From: Rhododendron vialii
Lineage: Eukaryota; Streptophyta; Magnoliopsida; Ericales; Ericaceae
Assembly: GCF_030253575.1 (NCBI RefSeq)
Contig: NC_080567.1
Span: 34,687,501 to 34,751,500 of the forward strand
Length of the DNA stretch: 64,000 nucleotides
Direction: 5' to 3'
This document shows, piece by piece, positions 44,880 to 56,490 of the stretch (position 1 is its first letter; each line of letters opens with the position of its first letter). The notes under the pieces were generated by a model. The model made no database searches and had not been told where the DNA came from. It saw nothing but the letters and a program-made list of their open reading frames with translations. A program made the translations under genes and the position numbers.

Positions 44880-47800
44880 CGTCACGTTGAATCTATTCCT
44901 ACTCCCCTAATCGTCCTCCGTATTTTTATCAAATTCATTTCCAGACGTGAAGTAGGCCAGCTACAAGCTTAGAAAAGTACATCATGTGCGATCTGAAAGA
45001 CTTTCCTAGGCCTAGCTAGTGTTATTTTGGTTGATGGATCTAGTGAACTTTTTCAACTCCCCTTGTGATGGGTTTTTGGAGCCATATGGCTGCCCATCCA
45101 TTGTAGCCTTTTCTGTTTAAAGTCCACCAATGCGGCAATGCCCATTCCTTCGACTTGGGTAGGTGTTTGTGCCTTGGAATTGTTCATCGAGTTGATCATT
45201 CACTAAAAAAAATTAGCCGTCTGTGTGCCGAGATGAACGGCCAGATCGGCCGCTCATCTCGACACCACTTTGCAGGGAGATGTTCAGCAGCATCCTCCTG
45301 TACACAGGTGTCAATGCCCGCAGTTCCAAAAAATTTGAACTGATCCAACGTCGGTAACCTAATGCATGATCAAATCAAATTTGAGTAGAAAACATAATAC
45401 TACTATAAGAGGATGTTTGGAGCTGAAATTTTCCATTTATCCATTATTGATTTTGGGATTCTGAGCGCTTGGCCAGTGAGTTTGGAAATCAATCTATATT
45501 AAAATGGATTATCAGAAATGAATGGGAGAATTATAAATCCAAAAATCACCCGAAATGAGCTTTTTGGCACATATAGTTCCCCCACTTTCGCAGATTACAG
45601 TATAATTTATGATTCAAAGTTTCAGAATTTTAAAACAAGTACTCCACCTCCTAAACATTGTGGCCCATGGTGGACCAGTGCAGCTTTAAAGCCGTCCCAT
45701 TATGGCCTGAAGGTCACGGATTCAATTTTTCGGAAATAGCCTATCTGTCTGCAGAAATAACGCTACGTACATCCAAACCTTTCCGGGCACAAACGGAAGC
45801 TTCGTGCACTAGATGCACATCTTTTAAGCTCCTCAGCATGCAATAGTGCTCCAATCTTCGTGCCAAGTGTGAGCCCCCACCTCCACCTACACAAATTAAC
45901 CCCTTTGCTTGGGCTTGGATGGTCCGACAAACTTGTGGTCCTGTGCTCTTTTTTTAATCAGACTGCATTTTTCTGGTCATAAAGGCCACCAGGTTCAGTT
46001 ATGGGTGCCAGCTATGGCAATGGGGCTGTGGATCCACGTTTAAAATTTGCACCATGTCATTCGAGATTTTTTGTAAGTTAAAATAAAATTTTAGTATTAA
46101 AAAGTACTCAAAATTATTTTTCTTTTTGATGGGGTTGACCAGAACTGAAAAGAAACTGAAATTTTGTACACTTACATTAATTTGTGATTTCTTTGCATAA
46201 CTAGGTATCCGACTTAGTTTGCCCGCATCTCGACGAATCGTGAGTTTCTGAAGTTACCGACCAAGCAAACCTTGAGCGGTCCCAATAGAGTTGATAGCAC
46301 TTTGGGAGGTTTTGAATTTGAGACTTTTGAATATAGTAAACTCACAAGTCTTAGGCCTTAACCACCAGGCAACCTATTGGAGTTTACATGTGCCATTACT
46401 AACGTTCAATGATTTACATATGCTCATGCCTTGGAAAGATTTTTGAGTAATACCCTGGTCGGGATGGTAGAATGGGATAGATAAGGACAGATGAGTAAAT
46501 AGTGTTTTTGCACAGGAGGAAATTATTGTCGTGAGAAATGGGAACACTCCTTTGGTGAAAAAAGCCTTGGGCAGAGGGGGCTGATCTTTGTTTAAAGCAA
46601 GAAAACAACGAGGACTCTCCCTTCCTTTGGTTTTTGGAGGGCACTGGGTGCTTTGTTTTGTTGGTTGTTGGTAGGGAAAAAATTGTTCTGCCCATACCTT
46701 TTAGATCCTTACCCATTGAGAGCTATGCTCTAATTTTAATTTAAATTCTCGCGGATGGTGGAATTGATCCTCCACAGGGACAGTCCAAGGGGTGCAAGCG
46801 GGGTCCGAGGCCCCACACACCTCCCAATTAGCCCATTAGTTCTACTATTATATATTTGGTTTTTTGTTTGTAAAAGTTATGTAGAATGGCCCCCACATCA
46901 CAAGTTGAAGTCAAAATTCATGCAGTGCTTTTCCCCTGAGAAAGCGTATTCCACTCATTTTCTTCCGAAAAAGTGTACTTATATGATCCACTTTGGTTTT
47001 TTTTTTTTTTTTTGTGTGTGTATTTGTAAGCTGAAAATGTACTTCACGATATTCCTTTTTCTTTTTCTTTTTTGATACATTTCTCTGTTATTACCATTTA
47101 AGGATAAGATTTTGTTATTAATTTATGAATACATGTGATTTGGTCCCCCTACATTGTACCATTAAGAATTCTACGTCTATTGGTCTCCCAAGATTAAGGT
47201 GCGTGTAAGCTTCCCGAACACCTGGGTTGTTTAAAAAAAAATAGATCCTTACCCATGGATGAAGACAAACAAAAACAGAAAAAAAAAAAAAAAAAAAAGA
47301 AGCCAAAATGAGGCAGATATAACCATGGATTTTATAGTAGTTCCTTAGATTTTCTCTAGCTGTCTTTGCCAAATACCTTAATTGCCAACAATTTGACTAG
47401 ATTTAAGAATCCCATTTGATGTAACTGTGAATTTAAAAAATGAGGAGAGAACAGGTGGGTGGATCTTAGAATTTTCGACATTCTAAATTGCTTGGAGCAT
47501 GCTCATCTTTTTGCTTTTCAGTTTGACTCATTCAAAACCAGAATTTCCTACAACTTGTGGAACTGATTGAGATGAGTTAGTGAATAAAGAAACATAGATA
47601 TGTGCAAAACATATAATAATTGTGCAATATGTTAAAAGTCCAGTGACAGCTTCAAAAGCAGACAAGGTTGGGCGAAAATACTTTTGTTTTGTGAATAAAG
47701 AAATATAGTTTTGTTTTTTGTTTTTTGTTTTTTACTCCAATTGCTAGGATGGTAAAAGTTGCTAGTAGAAGCTACCAGTAGAAGAGATTTGGATAACAAG

Positions 47801-49531
47801 ATCCTTCCAAATGAGACTTGGATTTCGTAAGTGGCAGGTGGCATCGGCTGACTCGGCTCGTGTATCATCATATGATGAATTCAGTAAACTTGTGAAAACA
47901 ATCAATTGGCGATGAGTGGAAAATTATCAGATGTTATTAAGTGATCTCATATTTCATACCCAAGCAATGTAGGATAATTATTCTAACACCCCTGTCAAGC
48001 GTGATCACTTTCGGGGTCATATCATCGTGCAGTCTTTTCTGGATAACAAGATCCTTTCAAGTGAGATAAAGAGTCTCCAACACCTCCCCTCACGTGTGAT
48101 CACTTTTGGGGTCATATCATCGTCCATCCTTTTCTGAATAACAAGATCCTTCCAATTGAGATAAAGAGTGAGGCCACATTGGATTTCGTAAGTAGCATCA
48201 GTTGATTCGGCATATTTATCATCATATGAATTTAGTAAAATTGTGGAAAACAAAGTTAAAAATTAATTCTGAAAATACTTTTTTCCGATGTCAAAGTAAC
48301 ACGGTCTCCTGTAGGGAGCATTTAAATTAGAACGGGGGAGTATTAAATGATCTTTCATTCCATAACCAAGCAATATGAGACAATTTCTCTAACATAAATA
48401 AGAGAGAGCTATGATACACTGTATACACCCAAATAATTAAACGATAGAACGATGTTATGTACTTCCATCTTTTATATCATACTCATATGGACACGAGAGA
48501 CACCCCTATAAATGAGTTCTTGTCTGTTTCCGAGACATCCTTTTTGGAAGATTTTGTTCTCCTAATAGAGATGGGGAGTCCAACTAATCCCACTTGACTA
48601 ATTAATGCTGAAAGCATAATCTGCAATTAGGTCATGTGATTGTGGTACTTATTTTCCTTTTTTTTTGTTCCAAAACAGCAGTTTAAGCAAATGAAGAATG
48701 GTTGGACGGATATATTACAATTTCAATCTTAGAATGGCCTTGAATCGAAGCAAAGGGCTTGCGTCTTTTTTTCATCAAGATAGTAATGTAAGGACTCCAA
48801 AATCGGCCACAGAATGTGCACGTATGTATAAGATTTTTACAAGTCGGTCTCACCCACATTTTTTTCAAAAAAATTCTCACACACGCACATTCTATTATCA
48901 GTTCAATAGTGTTTGTGTCGGAGTGTTTATTTATGTAGTCATTAGCTTGAAACAGAGAGGGCATGGGGCTCAATGAATGACAATGCTTGGGCATGGTTCT
49001 GCTCAGAGACCGCTCATATGTTGGCATTTGTTCATTTTCATTGACAATAAAATTGAATTCTAAAGAACAGAGAAAATAATTTTGTTTCCCACTAAGGTTG
49101 TTTCCCTCAACAAAAAAGAAAAAGAAAATGACAGGAAAAAGGAACAAGATCCCCCCTTTGAGATCCAATATTGCCCCTTTTGCTTTTGAAAAACTCTCCC
49201 ACCACTTCTTTCTAAACAGCTTCTAACAGTCTCTGCATCATCATCATCAGCAGCAGCAGTAGCAGCACTGCTTGCTGAATAGTTCACCTCATCCCCAAAT
49301 TCCTTCCAAACCACCTGCAAAAAGAATAAAGTTTCACAGTTAAAGACTGAGCTATTTCTGATATTTGATAGAATTTTAGTTTTTCGCCAAAATTTTTTTA
49401 GATTAATCATTTGTATCGACCAGAGAAATCACAAGAAGGACTAATTTTTAAGAAGACATGTAACCGATGTTATACAATTCTAAAGACTAATCTTGGCTGA
49501 AAAGGAGTACATTGTTAACTAGCACATGAAA
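44880..49531. other. Gene-poor region between the MATH cluster and the SOFL gene
   Basis: No complete exon was recognised. Features seen are a small inverted pair around 45229-45260 (CCGAGATGAACGGCC / GGCCGCTCATCTCG), poly-T and poly-A runs near 46998 and 47280, and a local direct duplication at 47786-48260. Near 49190-49315 the minus strand contains CAT-CAT and GCAGCAG runs next to an acceptor-like TTGCAG. This could belong to the 3' untranslated part of the SOFL gene, but it is not demonstrable. Confidence 0.4.
47786..48260. repeat. Local duplicated segments (GGATAACAAGATCCTT...)
   Basis: GGATAACAAGATCCTTCCAA plus TTGGATTTCGTAAGT...CATCATATGA at 47786-47900 recurs at 48130-48240. A unit GTGATCACTTTCGGGGTCAT plus ATCATCGT...TTTTCTGGATAAC is duplicated in tandem at about 48000 and 48094. 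Confidence 0.75.
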
Positions 49532-50556
49532 TTACAATTGTGAACCTAACTGGTTTTGCTGAAGTTGGTTTCCTGACATTGGAAACTGGAAGAAATCGAA
49601 AGGCTCGTCATGGAATATTGCAGATCTCCCCTGCGTTGATCCATTGTTGGTTTCAGAATGGGTTGCCGACCACCCTTGCGAAAAGTCAAGCGCGTTCTCC
49701 ATTGAAGCTTCCTCGTTTGTAAGTGGGTAATTGTTCTGTCAAAATTGAAGCAACAGTACGTACCATAGTTATTTTCCAAGAACACCAAATGGTTAATTCA
49801 AACTCAGAGAGCATATTAGCAACTCGACACGAGTGATGTGTTTTCCAGTAAGATACACAATGTTGCCCTCTGCGACTGCATAACTTGAACAAGCGAACCT
49901 TCAAGAATAGAAATATACAAGTATACAAAATAGATTGATTTTGGAAAAGTGATGGTAGAACTTGGTCCAAATCCAAAAAATGGTATCAGAGCAGAGGATG
50001 ATACGTTTCGAGAAACGAAATCCCATTGTGAGGTAGAATGGTGTTACTCCATGTGACCGCTTTAAAAACAGACTCCAAGTAAGTACAATGTAGGATGTTA
50101 TGAAGAAACAACAATGAAAGGTTTTTTTTTTTTTTTTTATTACAACTCATGATATGGATGTAAATATACCTGGGAGAAGTTGCAAATAGGAGAGCTAGCA
50201 GTGTCATCAAGGAAAGAAGGGTCATCTTCCTCAACCTCCCGACGCCGATTCCCTCTCTTTTGCTCTGTATTTCCTCCGTTCTTCAACAATGCAGCATCTA
50301 CGGCAGCGCGACAGAAAAACCCATTACCGGCATTGCCGAAACACTCCTCCTCGTGGAAAATCCGAGGCCCCGAAGACGCATCCGAAACCATGGACAAGTC
50401 CTCTTCCTTCGCCTCTTCTTCTTCATCCTCCGACACGCTCTGTTTCTCCGTTTTCCTCCTTTTAGAAGGGTGCGGAGAGAGAAAAGAGTGTTCCAGGTAT
50501 AGAGTCCAGCCAGATTCACAACCACTACTGCATTCCGAATCCAACATATCGTCCAT
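49532..50556 (-). CDS. SOB FIVE-LIKE (SOFL) family protein
   Basis: There are two exons on the minus strand: 50556-50170 (129 codons) and 49735-49532 (67 codons plus TAA), joined in phase 0 by a 434-nt GT-AG intron, giving 196 residues. The hallmark SOFL motifs are present: SSGCESGWTLYLEHS near residues 10-24 and DLSMVSDASSGPRI near 54-67. Between them is a basic KRRKTEK patch and an acidic run (EDEEEEAKEED). The C-terminal exon reads DFSQGWSATHSETN ... PFDFFQFPMSGNQ, another conserved block of the family. SOFL proteins are small plant-specific nuclear or cytoplasmic proteins; Arabidopsis members raise cytokinin-related responses. There is no catalytic domain. The frame is clean and the splice sites are good, so this looks functional. 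Length is typical for the family. Confidence 0.92.
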
Positions 50557-50640
50557 TTCAGTTAGAAAACGAAGAGGCCTCTGTAGAAAGCCCTGGTTTT
50601 ATGAACAGGGGAGCTGGATTAGAAAGAGGTGGACTGGGGG

Positions 50641-50649
50641 GTTATAAAT
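50641..50649 (-). promoter_or_regulatory. TATA box of the SOFL gene
   Basis: On the minus strand CATTTATAACC lies about 90 bp upstream of the ATG at 50556, a normal distance for a plant TATA box with a short leader. A GATAAG motif lies just upstream (50658-50663). Confidence 0.55.
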
Positions 50650-50719
50650 GCGCACGCTTATCTCGGCTAGGATTAATGGCGATCAAAGCGAATCCAGGGG
50701 TCAGAATCGTAGGCTTGTT

Positions 50720-52260
50720 TTTGTACTGGTGACTCACCCACCCATAAAGGATCTCTGTGTGTGATTCAATTTTCGCCAGTTGGGCTGGGGTTTTTGCGGG
50801 TATTGTCGTGTATCGGTAAATATGTGTCTACGTAGTATGCGTAGAGCTTGGAGAGAGAGAGAGGTGGGGGAACGGAGCCACGACTGATTCACATGACACA
50901 CAGCGAGGCACCGCGTACGCTCTTTAACAAAAAGCGGGTCCGGTGCACACCTATCCCGTGAGCTTCGCAAAGCGTCCCCCCCACCCCACCCAATAAATGT
51001 TCTTTGGGGAAAAAGGCAAAGCGGAAGAGAGCAACCCTGTAGCGCCCTTGTAGTGCGCAATTCAAGTTGTCTGTTTCTCTAAATGATGATTCAGATTAAT
51101 TGTTAAGTTTCACGGGTAAAAAATAACAAATGTATATATGAACTTTGTTGATATGAACAGCCTGAACGATCGCTATAACCCCGTAGTAACTTGCTCACTA
51201 TAGGGTCCCGGGTCAAAAAATAAAAAAGGGGAGGCTGTTGAACCCATAAATGGGCGTTTTATCATCCAAACCGTTACTTAATAAAACTCGACGTGCTGTT
51301 TGGTCTTCATAAAATGAAACTAAATAATTATTGATTGACTATCTTGAAATCGTATTTACAAAATCACATGCGCCGCGCATATATTCAAGATGAATCTAAT
51401 TCCTTTGCTAGGTTATTGTGCCCGATCAACTTGATTTTTTAATTTTTTTTACAAAATTGTTCTTGCGTAAGATTATCATAAAATAAACCGTTTGAACCAC
51501 GTCTTCGGACTCAAAACAACACCCATTTAGCGGGCACAGTAAGCATCCATCTAGGGGGCACATTTTCTTAGTTATCTTGTTACGCGTTGTGAAAGTATTT
51601 TTCTCAACTTACAAATTAAGGGCCCGGATCATTAACAATCCAAGTTTTTGACTCAAGAGGATAGTCTAAATCTGGATTACGCACAAGTATAATAGTTTGT
51701 TTGAATTTGCTCGGTACAATAATTGCAGGAATGGACAAATCAAGATTTGGATTGTCCCGTCCAAGAGGGAGGATCCAATTCCAATTATAGAAATTGGAGA
51801 AAAAGCATATTTTGGGGCTTGGTTAAGACACGAGATTACGTAATAATTAATCTTTTGGTCTCCTTGCTGTGAGGTCATTAGTGGCAACTCGGAGAGTAAA
51901 AATTCGTTGAGTTCTGTACTGTCAACTGTGTTTCCATAAAGCCACGTGCCGTATACACGAACCCACACACACACATGTGAGCACGTGTGCACCCCTGCAG
52001 ATTTCCACACATGCATGCACGTGCGCTCGCACTTCAATCTAAAATCCCCTGCTACTAAAACTTTTTACACTATAGTTTACCAGATTCAATATTACACACA
52101 CTTGCTTAATTATATTCTTTGCTACAATTACCAATGCAATTTAAAAAAAAAAAAAAAAGCTTCAAAATTTCATTCACTAATAAATTAACTAGTTGATTCT
52201 GAAAGCTCTTCAGCCTATTTTAATTTGTCTAAAAAATCGAATTAATTAAGCATCAATACA
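50720..52260. other. Intergenic region upstream of the SOFL gene
   Basis: Nothing coding was recognised. A short GA run lies near 50850 and a CA-rich stretch near 51960-51980. The rest is AT-rich unique-looking sequence. Confidence 0.45.
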
Positions 52261-52289
52261 ATGTGAGATGGAAAAGATGCAACCATCAC

Positions 52290-52627
52290 GATTAGGGATT
52301 GGAAAGATGCTCTTGTTAATGGATCGGTTGGTTCAGTGAAAACTTTTTCGCCTCTCTCCAAAGAGAATTACTGGCTATCCATCAAGCGTGTGGAATGGGC
52401 AAAAGACTTCGAGCTTACAGAGTGTTCTGATCGAATCAGATAGTCAAGCCTCCGTCAGGCTTAATGTATCTGATCAATTGGTCCCACCATGGGACGTTTC
52501 TGTAGTGGTTTGGGACATCAGAAGGTTGGGTGTAGAAATGAAGATCGAGTTTTGCTGGATCAAGAAGACGGCGAACAAGCTTACCCGTGTGGTGGCGACG
52601 AAGGCAATTAAGGGCCAATTTAATTAG
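52290..52627 (+). mobile_element. RNase H-like (RVT_3) fragment from a LINE
   Basis: One frame gives KENYWLSIKRVEWAKDFELT, and after a frameshift VLIESDSQASVRLNVSDQLV, PPWDVSVVVWDIRRLGVEMK and WIKKTANKLTRVVATKAI. This is the ESDS...D...N..A pattern of the RNase H-like domain of plant LINE-type elements. The frame break and missing flanks mark a dead fragment. Confidence 0.7.
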
Positions 52628-54086
52628 GGTTAGTAGGATTTTTTGTTTTTGTTTTTTGAGATAACACAAAACAATAATCAAAACGAGCGGACACAGTCTA
52701 TCTCACGAAAGACGACCATGGGGGGAATCGAACAGGAAGGAATACACTCTCCGGTCCCAAACACATGGATTTATTTTGGAGTTAGTGCAAAAGCCGATAA
52801 ACAAGGAAATAATTAGTGTATGGAATCAGTTGATTCAGACAGTAGAGATGTGTTGATGGACACGGTAATTAAGATTACGAACATGATGAGTGCTAAGATT
52901 AGTGTGTGCTGACCCCAGTCAAAATTAAGCCTAATTAACAACTGCTTAAAACTACTCTCGCCATGTGCTCCAACCTCTTGGATCACTCACCGATTAGAGT
53001 AGTAATTAATTAATGTTCAATTTTGTTTAAGGAATTGGATTGGATTAACCACATTGAAATATTTAAAATGCACCCCAAAAAAATGTCTTTAAATGCCTGT
53101 AAAGCAGGAAGTTTATTTATAGGAGGCCAAAAAAAAAAAACTTATCTGGAATATGAAAAAATTATGGAAGAACAAGCTTTATTTTTGACTGGGCTAGCTA
53201 AAAGGTTCCTATCAAGATTTTGAGGGGATTAGAAAATTAAAATTGATAATCAATATCAAAATACAGGTAAAAACATGAGATTAGCATAAAGTCTAGAGTG
53301 TTGACGCGGCCCTTACCCACCCTTTGTGTATTGGATGTTTGTTCGTATCTATCTAACACTGCTAAGAATCATAACATACATGTCATAAACTCCTTAAAAT
53401 TTCACTCCTGATAGTTTGATAACGGAAATTGCAATCTTTCGGGACGTATCTAAAATTACTTGTGCATAAGATTTTTTCCGCGGTTCATTCTTTCGTAATT
53501 ATACGACATCGATCATGTCAGAAAAAAAATATACTACATCGGCCGCATAATATTGAATCTAGCTTCCAAGCACAATTCGTATAATTTCGGTGATTAAAAG
53601 TGTTTTTTAACGGTTCAAATTTTAAAAGCAACTTTTGCAAGATAAGAAACCAAAAAGAGTCTTTTTATTTTATTTTTACATGTGAATTTTACCGAGATAG
53701 ACAATTGAGATACAATTGCGAAAACTTCTTCTGTGGGGCTCGGATGACACACGAAACAATGGGGGAAAAAGAGATGGCCTTGAAAGGTTACTAAAGCCCT
53801 TTCCAGCTCATGTATGGGCCCAAGAATAGACTGTAGATGGTCAGAGTTTTGGGCCCCATGAGCCCAGCAAAGATGACTAGCAAACTCCAGTCCATCCATG
53901 TCTATGTAGAAGTCCTATCGAATTTAGGGTAGTGAAAGATTTACGAACCCGAACCGTCTATTGCATTTTTAAATGGTTCAGATTTGGAGAGAGAGAAATG
54001 AGAGAGAAAGTATTGAGGTGCAAGAAGAGAGAGGATTTCAATCCGAACCATCTAAAAGTGTATTAAACGGCTTGGTGGTGCCGAGC
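52628..54086. other. Intergenic region with a GA-rich foldback scrap
   Basis: No gene was recognised. Around 53950-54065, GAACCGTCTATTGCATTTTT and CCGAACCATCTAAAAGTGTA are related to the accgtccaaaa-type arms seen in the SCPL intron. Confidence 0.4.
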
Positions 54087-54649
54087 AGTGGCGGAGGGAG
54101 CATGGGACGAGCGGGGGCACGCGCCCCCACTCGATATATATTTTTTTTAAATTTAAGATTTTAAAATGTATATTTTGTATTTTGTATAGTTAATTGTGTT
54201 TCATAAATTTACTTTTAATCTTTCTACGACATGTTGAATATCATTTCATTCTCAATTTTTTGTTTCACATATTTGAACATTGTCATTACACTGGCGAAAT
54301 GAGATGTCTAATGTGGAAAATAGCAGTCACTTACTAATTGAAACTCTCTAATGCATAATGTCTTCAAAAATGCCTAAACCATGGGCTATACGTTTTATAC
54401 TTTAGCAATTATTTACAATGGGAGCAATATTGCTAAATATTGTATAGTGAATTGCTCTTAGACTTGATACGCTGAGACAATTCAAACAATTCAATTATTT
54501 TTATATTCTATATAGTTTACTATCGTAATAAATATGTCAGGTTTTTTAATGCTTAGCACAAACGTTTTAACGTTGCTTTGGAAGCAATTTTTGGGTTGAA
54601 ATGTGTTTAAAAAATGCCCCCACTTACGTAAATTTCTGACTACGCCACT
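54087..54649. mobile_element. Mutator-like MITE with 10-bp target duplication
   Basis: The termini AGTGGCGGAGGGAGC and (inverted) AGTGGCGTAGTCAGA bound a 563-bp AT-rich element. GGTGCCGAGC occurs directly on both sides (54077-54086 and 54650-54659). A 9-11-bp duplication and AGTGGCG ends fit a Mutator-like non-autonomous element. No coding frame is present. Confidence 0.82.
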
Positions 54650-55149
54650 GGTGCCGAGCGGGTACCACTTGAGATCCCACCCAGCACCGAAAAATTTCTC
54701 TTTTTTAACAAGACTTTCCGAGTAAAAAAAAAAATCTATAATAAAGAAATTCGTCAAATCACAGATACAGACATACAGTGCATGTTGCAGATTTGTGGGG
54801 CTTTACCATGTTGGAGGTGTAATCCCATCTCGTGGAGAGATTATTCAGTGTCCCTACGCCACGTGTCTCATAATGTTTTTTTGGCCAATTGCTGGTGGGA
54901 CCTCCATATTTATTTTGGGAGACACATTTGGTGTGTGTGGCATTGAATAATTTATCCAACCAATGACATTGTGGAGTAGCCAAGTGGCCCAACCACTAGT
55001 TTCTGACAACAGCTACAGACGAATCGGCAACACTGGATCATTACCAGGCGGCCGACATGCAACTGAAACGTCAGTGAATTAAACTGAATTTCCGCAATTT
55101 CCGCATTTTTTCCCTCCTCTTTGATTTGATAGGGGCAAGAAGCCAAATT

Positions 55150-55390
55150 ATTTAGGTAGTGTTTCACTTTCTTTGAAAAAGAAATTTTAAAAAAAATATG
55201 ATATTTTTAAGCTTAAAAATTATATATTTATATAAATAATTTTTTTACCAGTATAGATTTTGTTTGATAGATCTCATGGAGATCTTTTAAAATGTGCAAA
55301 AAAAATTATTTTTCTTTTTTGTTATATTTGAGTTTGAAATTATCTTTTTTTTTTTTTAAATGTTTAAAAAGAAAGCGAAACAGGGCCTAC
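55150..55390. repeat. Dispersed AT-rich MITE-like repeat, copy 4
   Basis: It has TGTTTCACTTTCTTTGAAAA, TTTTTTTACCAGTATAGATT, TAGATCTCATGGAGATCTTT and AAAAAGAAAGCGAAACAGGG, with terminal GTTTCACTTTCTTT paired to AAAGCGAAAC. The internal order is that of the copies at 14310 and 26895. Confidence 0.65.
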
Positions 55391-56009
55391 CCTTGGGTCA
55401 CCGTTGCGTGAAGCCCCTTGATTTGTCCCACATCACACATTTACATGAACCAATGGCTAAGTGTATAATTTTATGTAAATATGTGATAAACTGATAATAA
55501 AGAGGAATTTGGCTTGTCTACAGTTCAATTTTGGACTGTAGATGTGTGGTTCAAGTGATCACTGCTGTTAGATGAAATTTTTAAGAGTTCAGATTTATTT
55601 TTAATTTATGACTGATAATAAACAATTATGATTGGTAACAAATTCAACAAAATTAAATCATTAATTTTCAAGATAAACGATTCAGATAGAACCCACGTCC
55701 TTCTCTGCGGTTGACTGCAAAGAATTCGGGTTCAATAAAGAGCTCTGAGATACTATGGACCATGGAGTACTTCAAAAGTTTAGAGTCCATTATTTTTAAT
55801 GTAAAATGGGCCATATCGCCGTAATATGATTGGATTGATGTACAATGCGTTTTTGTCACGCTTCTATTGGAGGAATGATTTGGGACGTCTTGTTTCATAA
55901 TGCTTAGAATATTTCATTTTCCTTCACATATTATAATATCGAATTAATTTTAATATTTTTCAATATCTAATTAATTTTAAGATGAGGGCTAGGGACAAAA
56001 AAAATTAGT

Positions 56010-56070
56010 AAAGAAAATACCCTTAAAGTATACATGAACAGTTCATGTATACTTTAAGGGTATTTTCTTT
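56010..56070. repeat. Perfect 30-bp palindromic hairpin
   Basis: AAAGAAAATACCCTTAAAGT plus ATACATGAAC at 56010-56039 is followed by one A and then its exact reverse complement at 56041-56070. A related, diverged hairpin (CCCTTAAAGTGTACAT / ATGTACACTTAGG) is at 14705-14768. It is a young MITE-type foldback or a possible small-RNA hairpin. Confidence 0.92.
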
Positions 56071-56490
56071 ATCCATTTTCTTTGCACCTAACATTTCTCT
56101 AATTTTAATATTTTACATAAATAGTATATTTTGCAATTAACGAATCAGATCATCACCCATTACAAAAACCACATGACTGCATCCATTCTTCTATTTTTTT
56201 TTAAAACGGAAACATATATTCATAACCAGCAGTACAAAAAATCTAAAAGGTTCTATCCAACAAAATAATACTAACAACAAAATAAAAGTCTATCCAAAAC
56301 TATAGATGAAATGGTGAAGACCACCGATCCGCAAATCGACGTGGCATAGAGAAAATTACACGTTATCATTTGTTTACTACGAAATGGACATTTCTTTCTC
56401 TGGCCCATACGTACTGAACACTCTAGCTATCTCATCTATTTCAGTCCAAATTTTGAATACACCCAGATAGCTAGGTAGGAGTACAAGTTA

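Noticed and set aside
44866..45100. Complete Copia element after the primer-binding motif
   Set aside because: No LTR ending in CA directly before the motif and no gag or pol frame after it.
48683..49410. 161- and 116-codon minus-strand frames
   Set aside because: They consist of F-rich and low-complexity runs with no domain. They may overlap the SOFL 3' region but are not supportable as genes.
50180..50647. 155-codon plus-strand frame
   Set aside because: It is antisense to exon 1 of the SOFL gene, whose motifs clearly identify the minus strand as coding.
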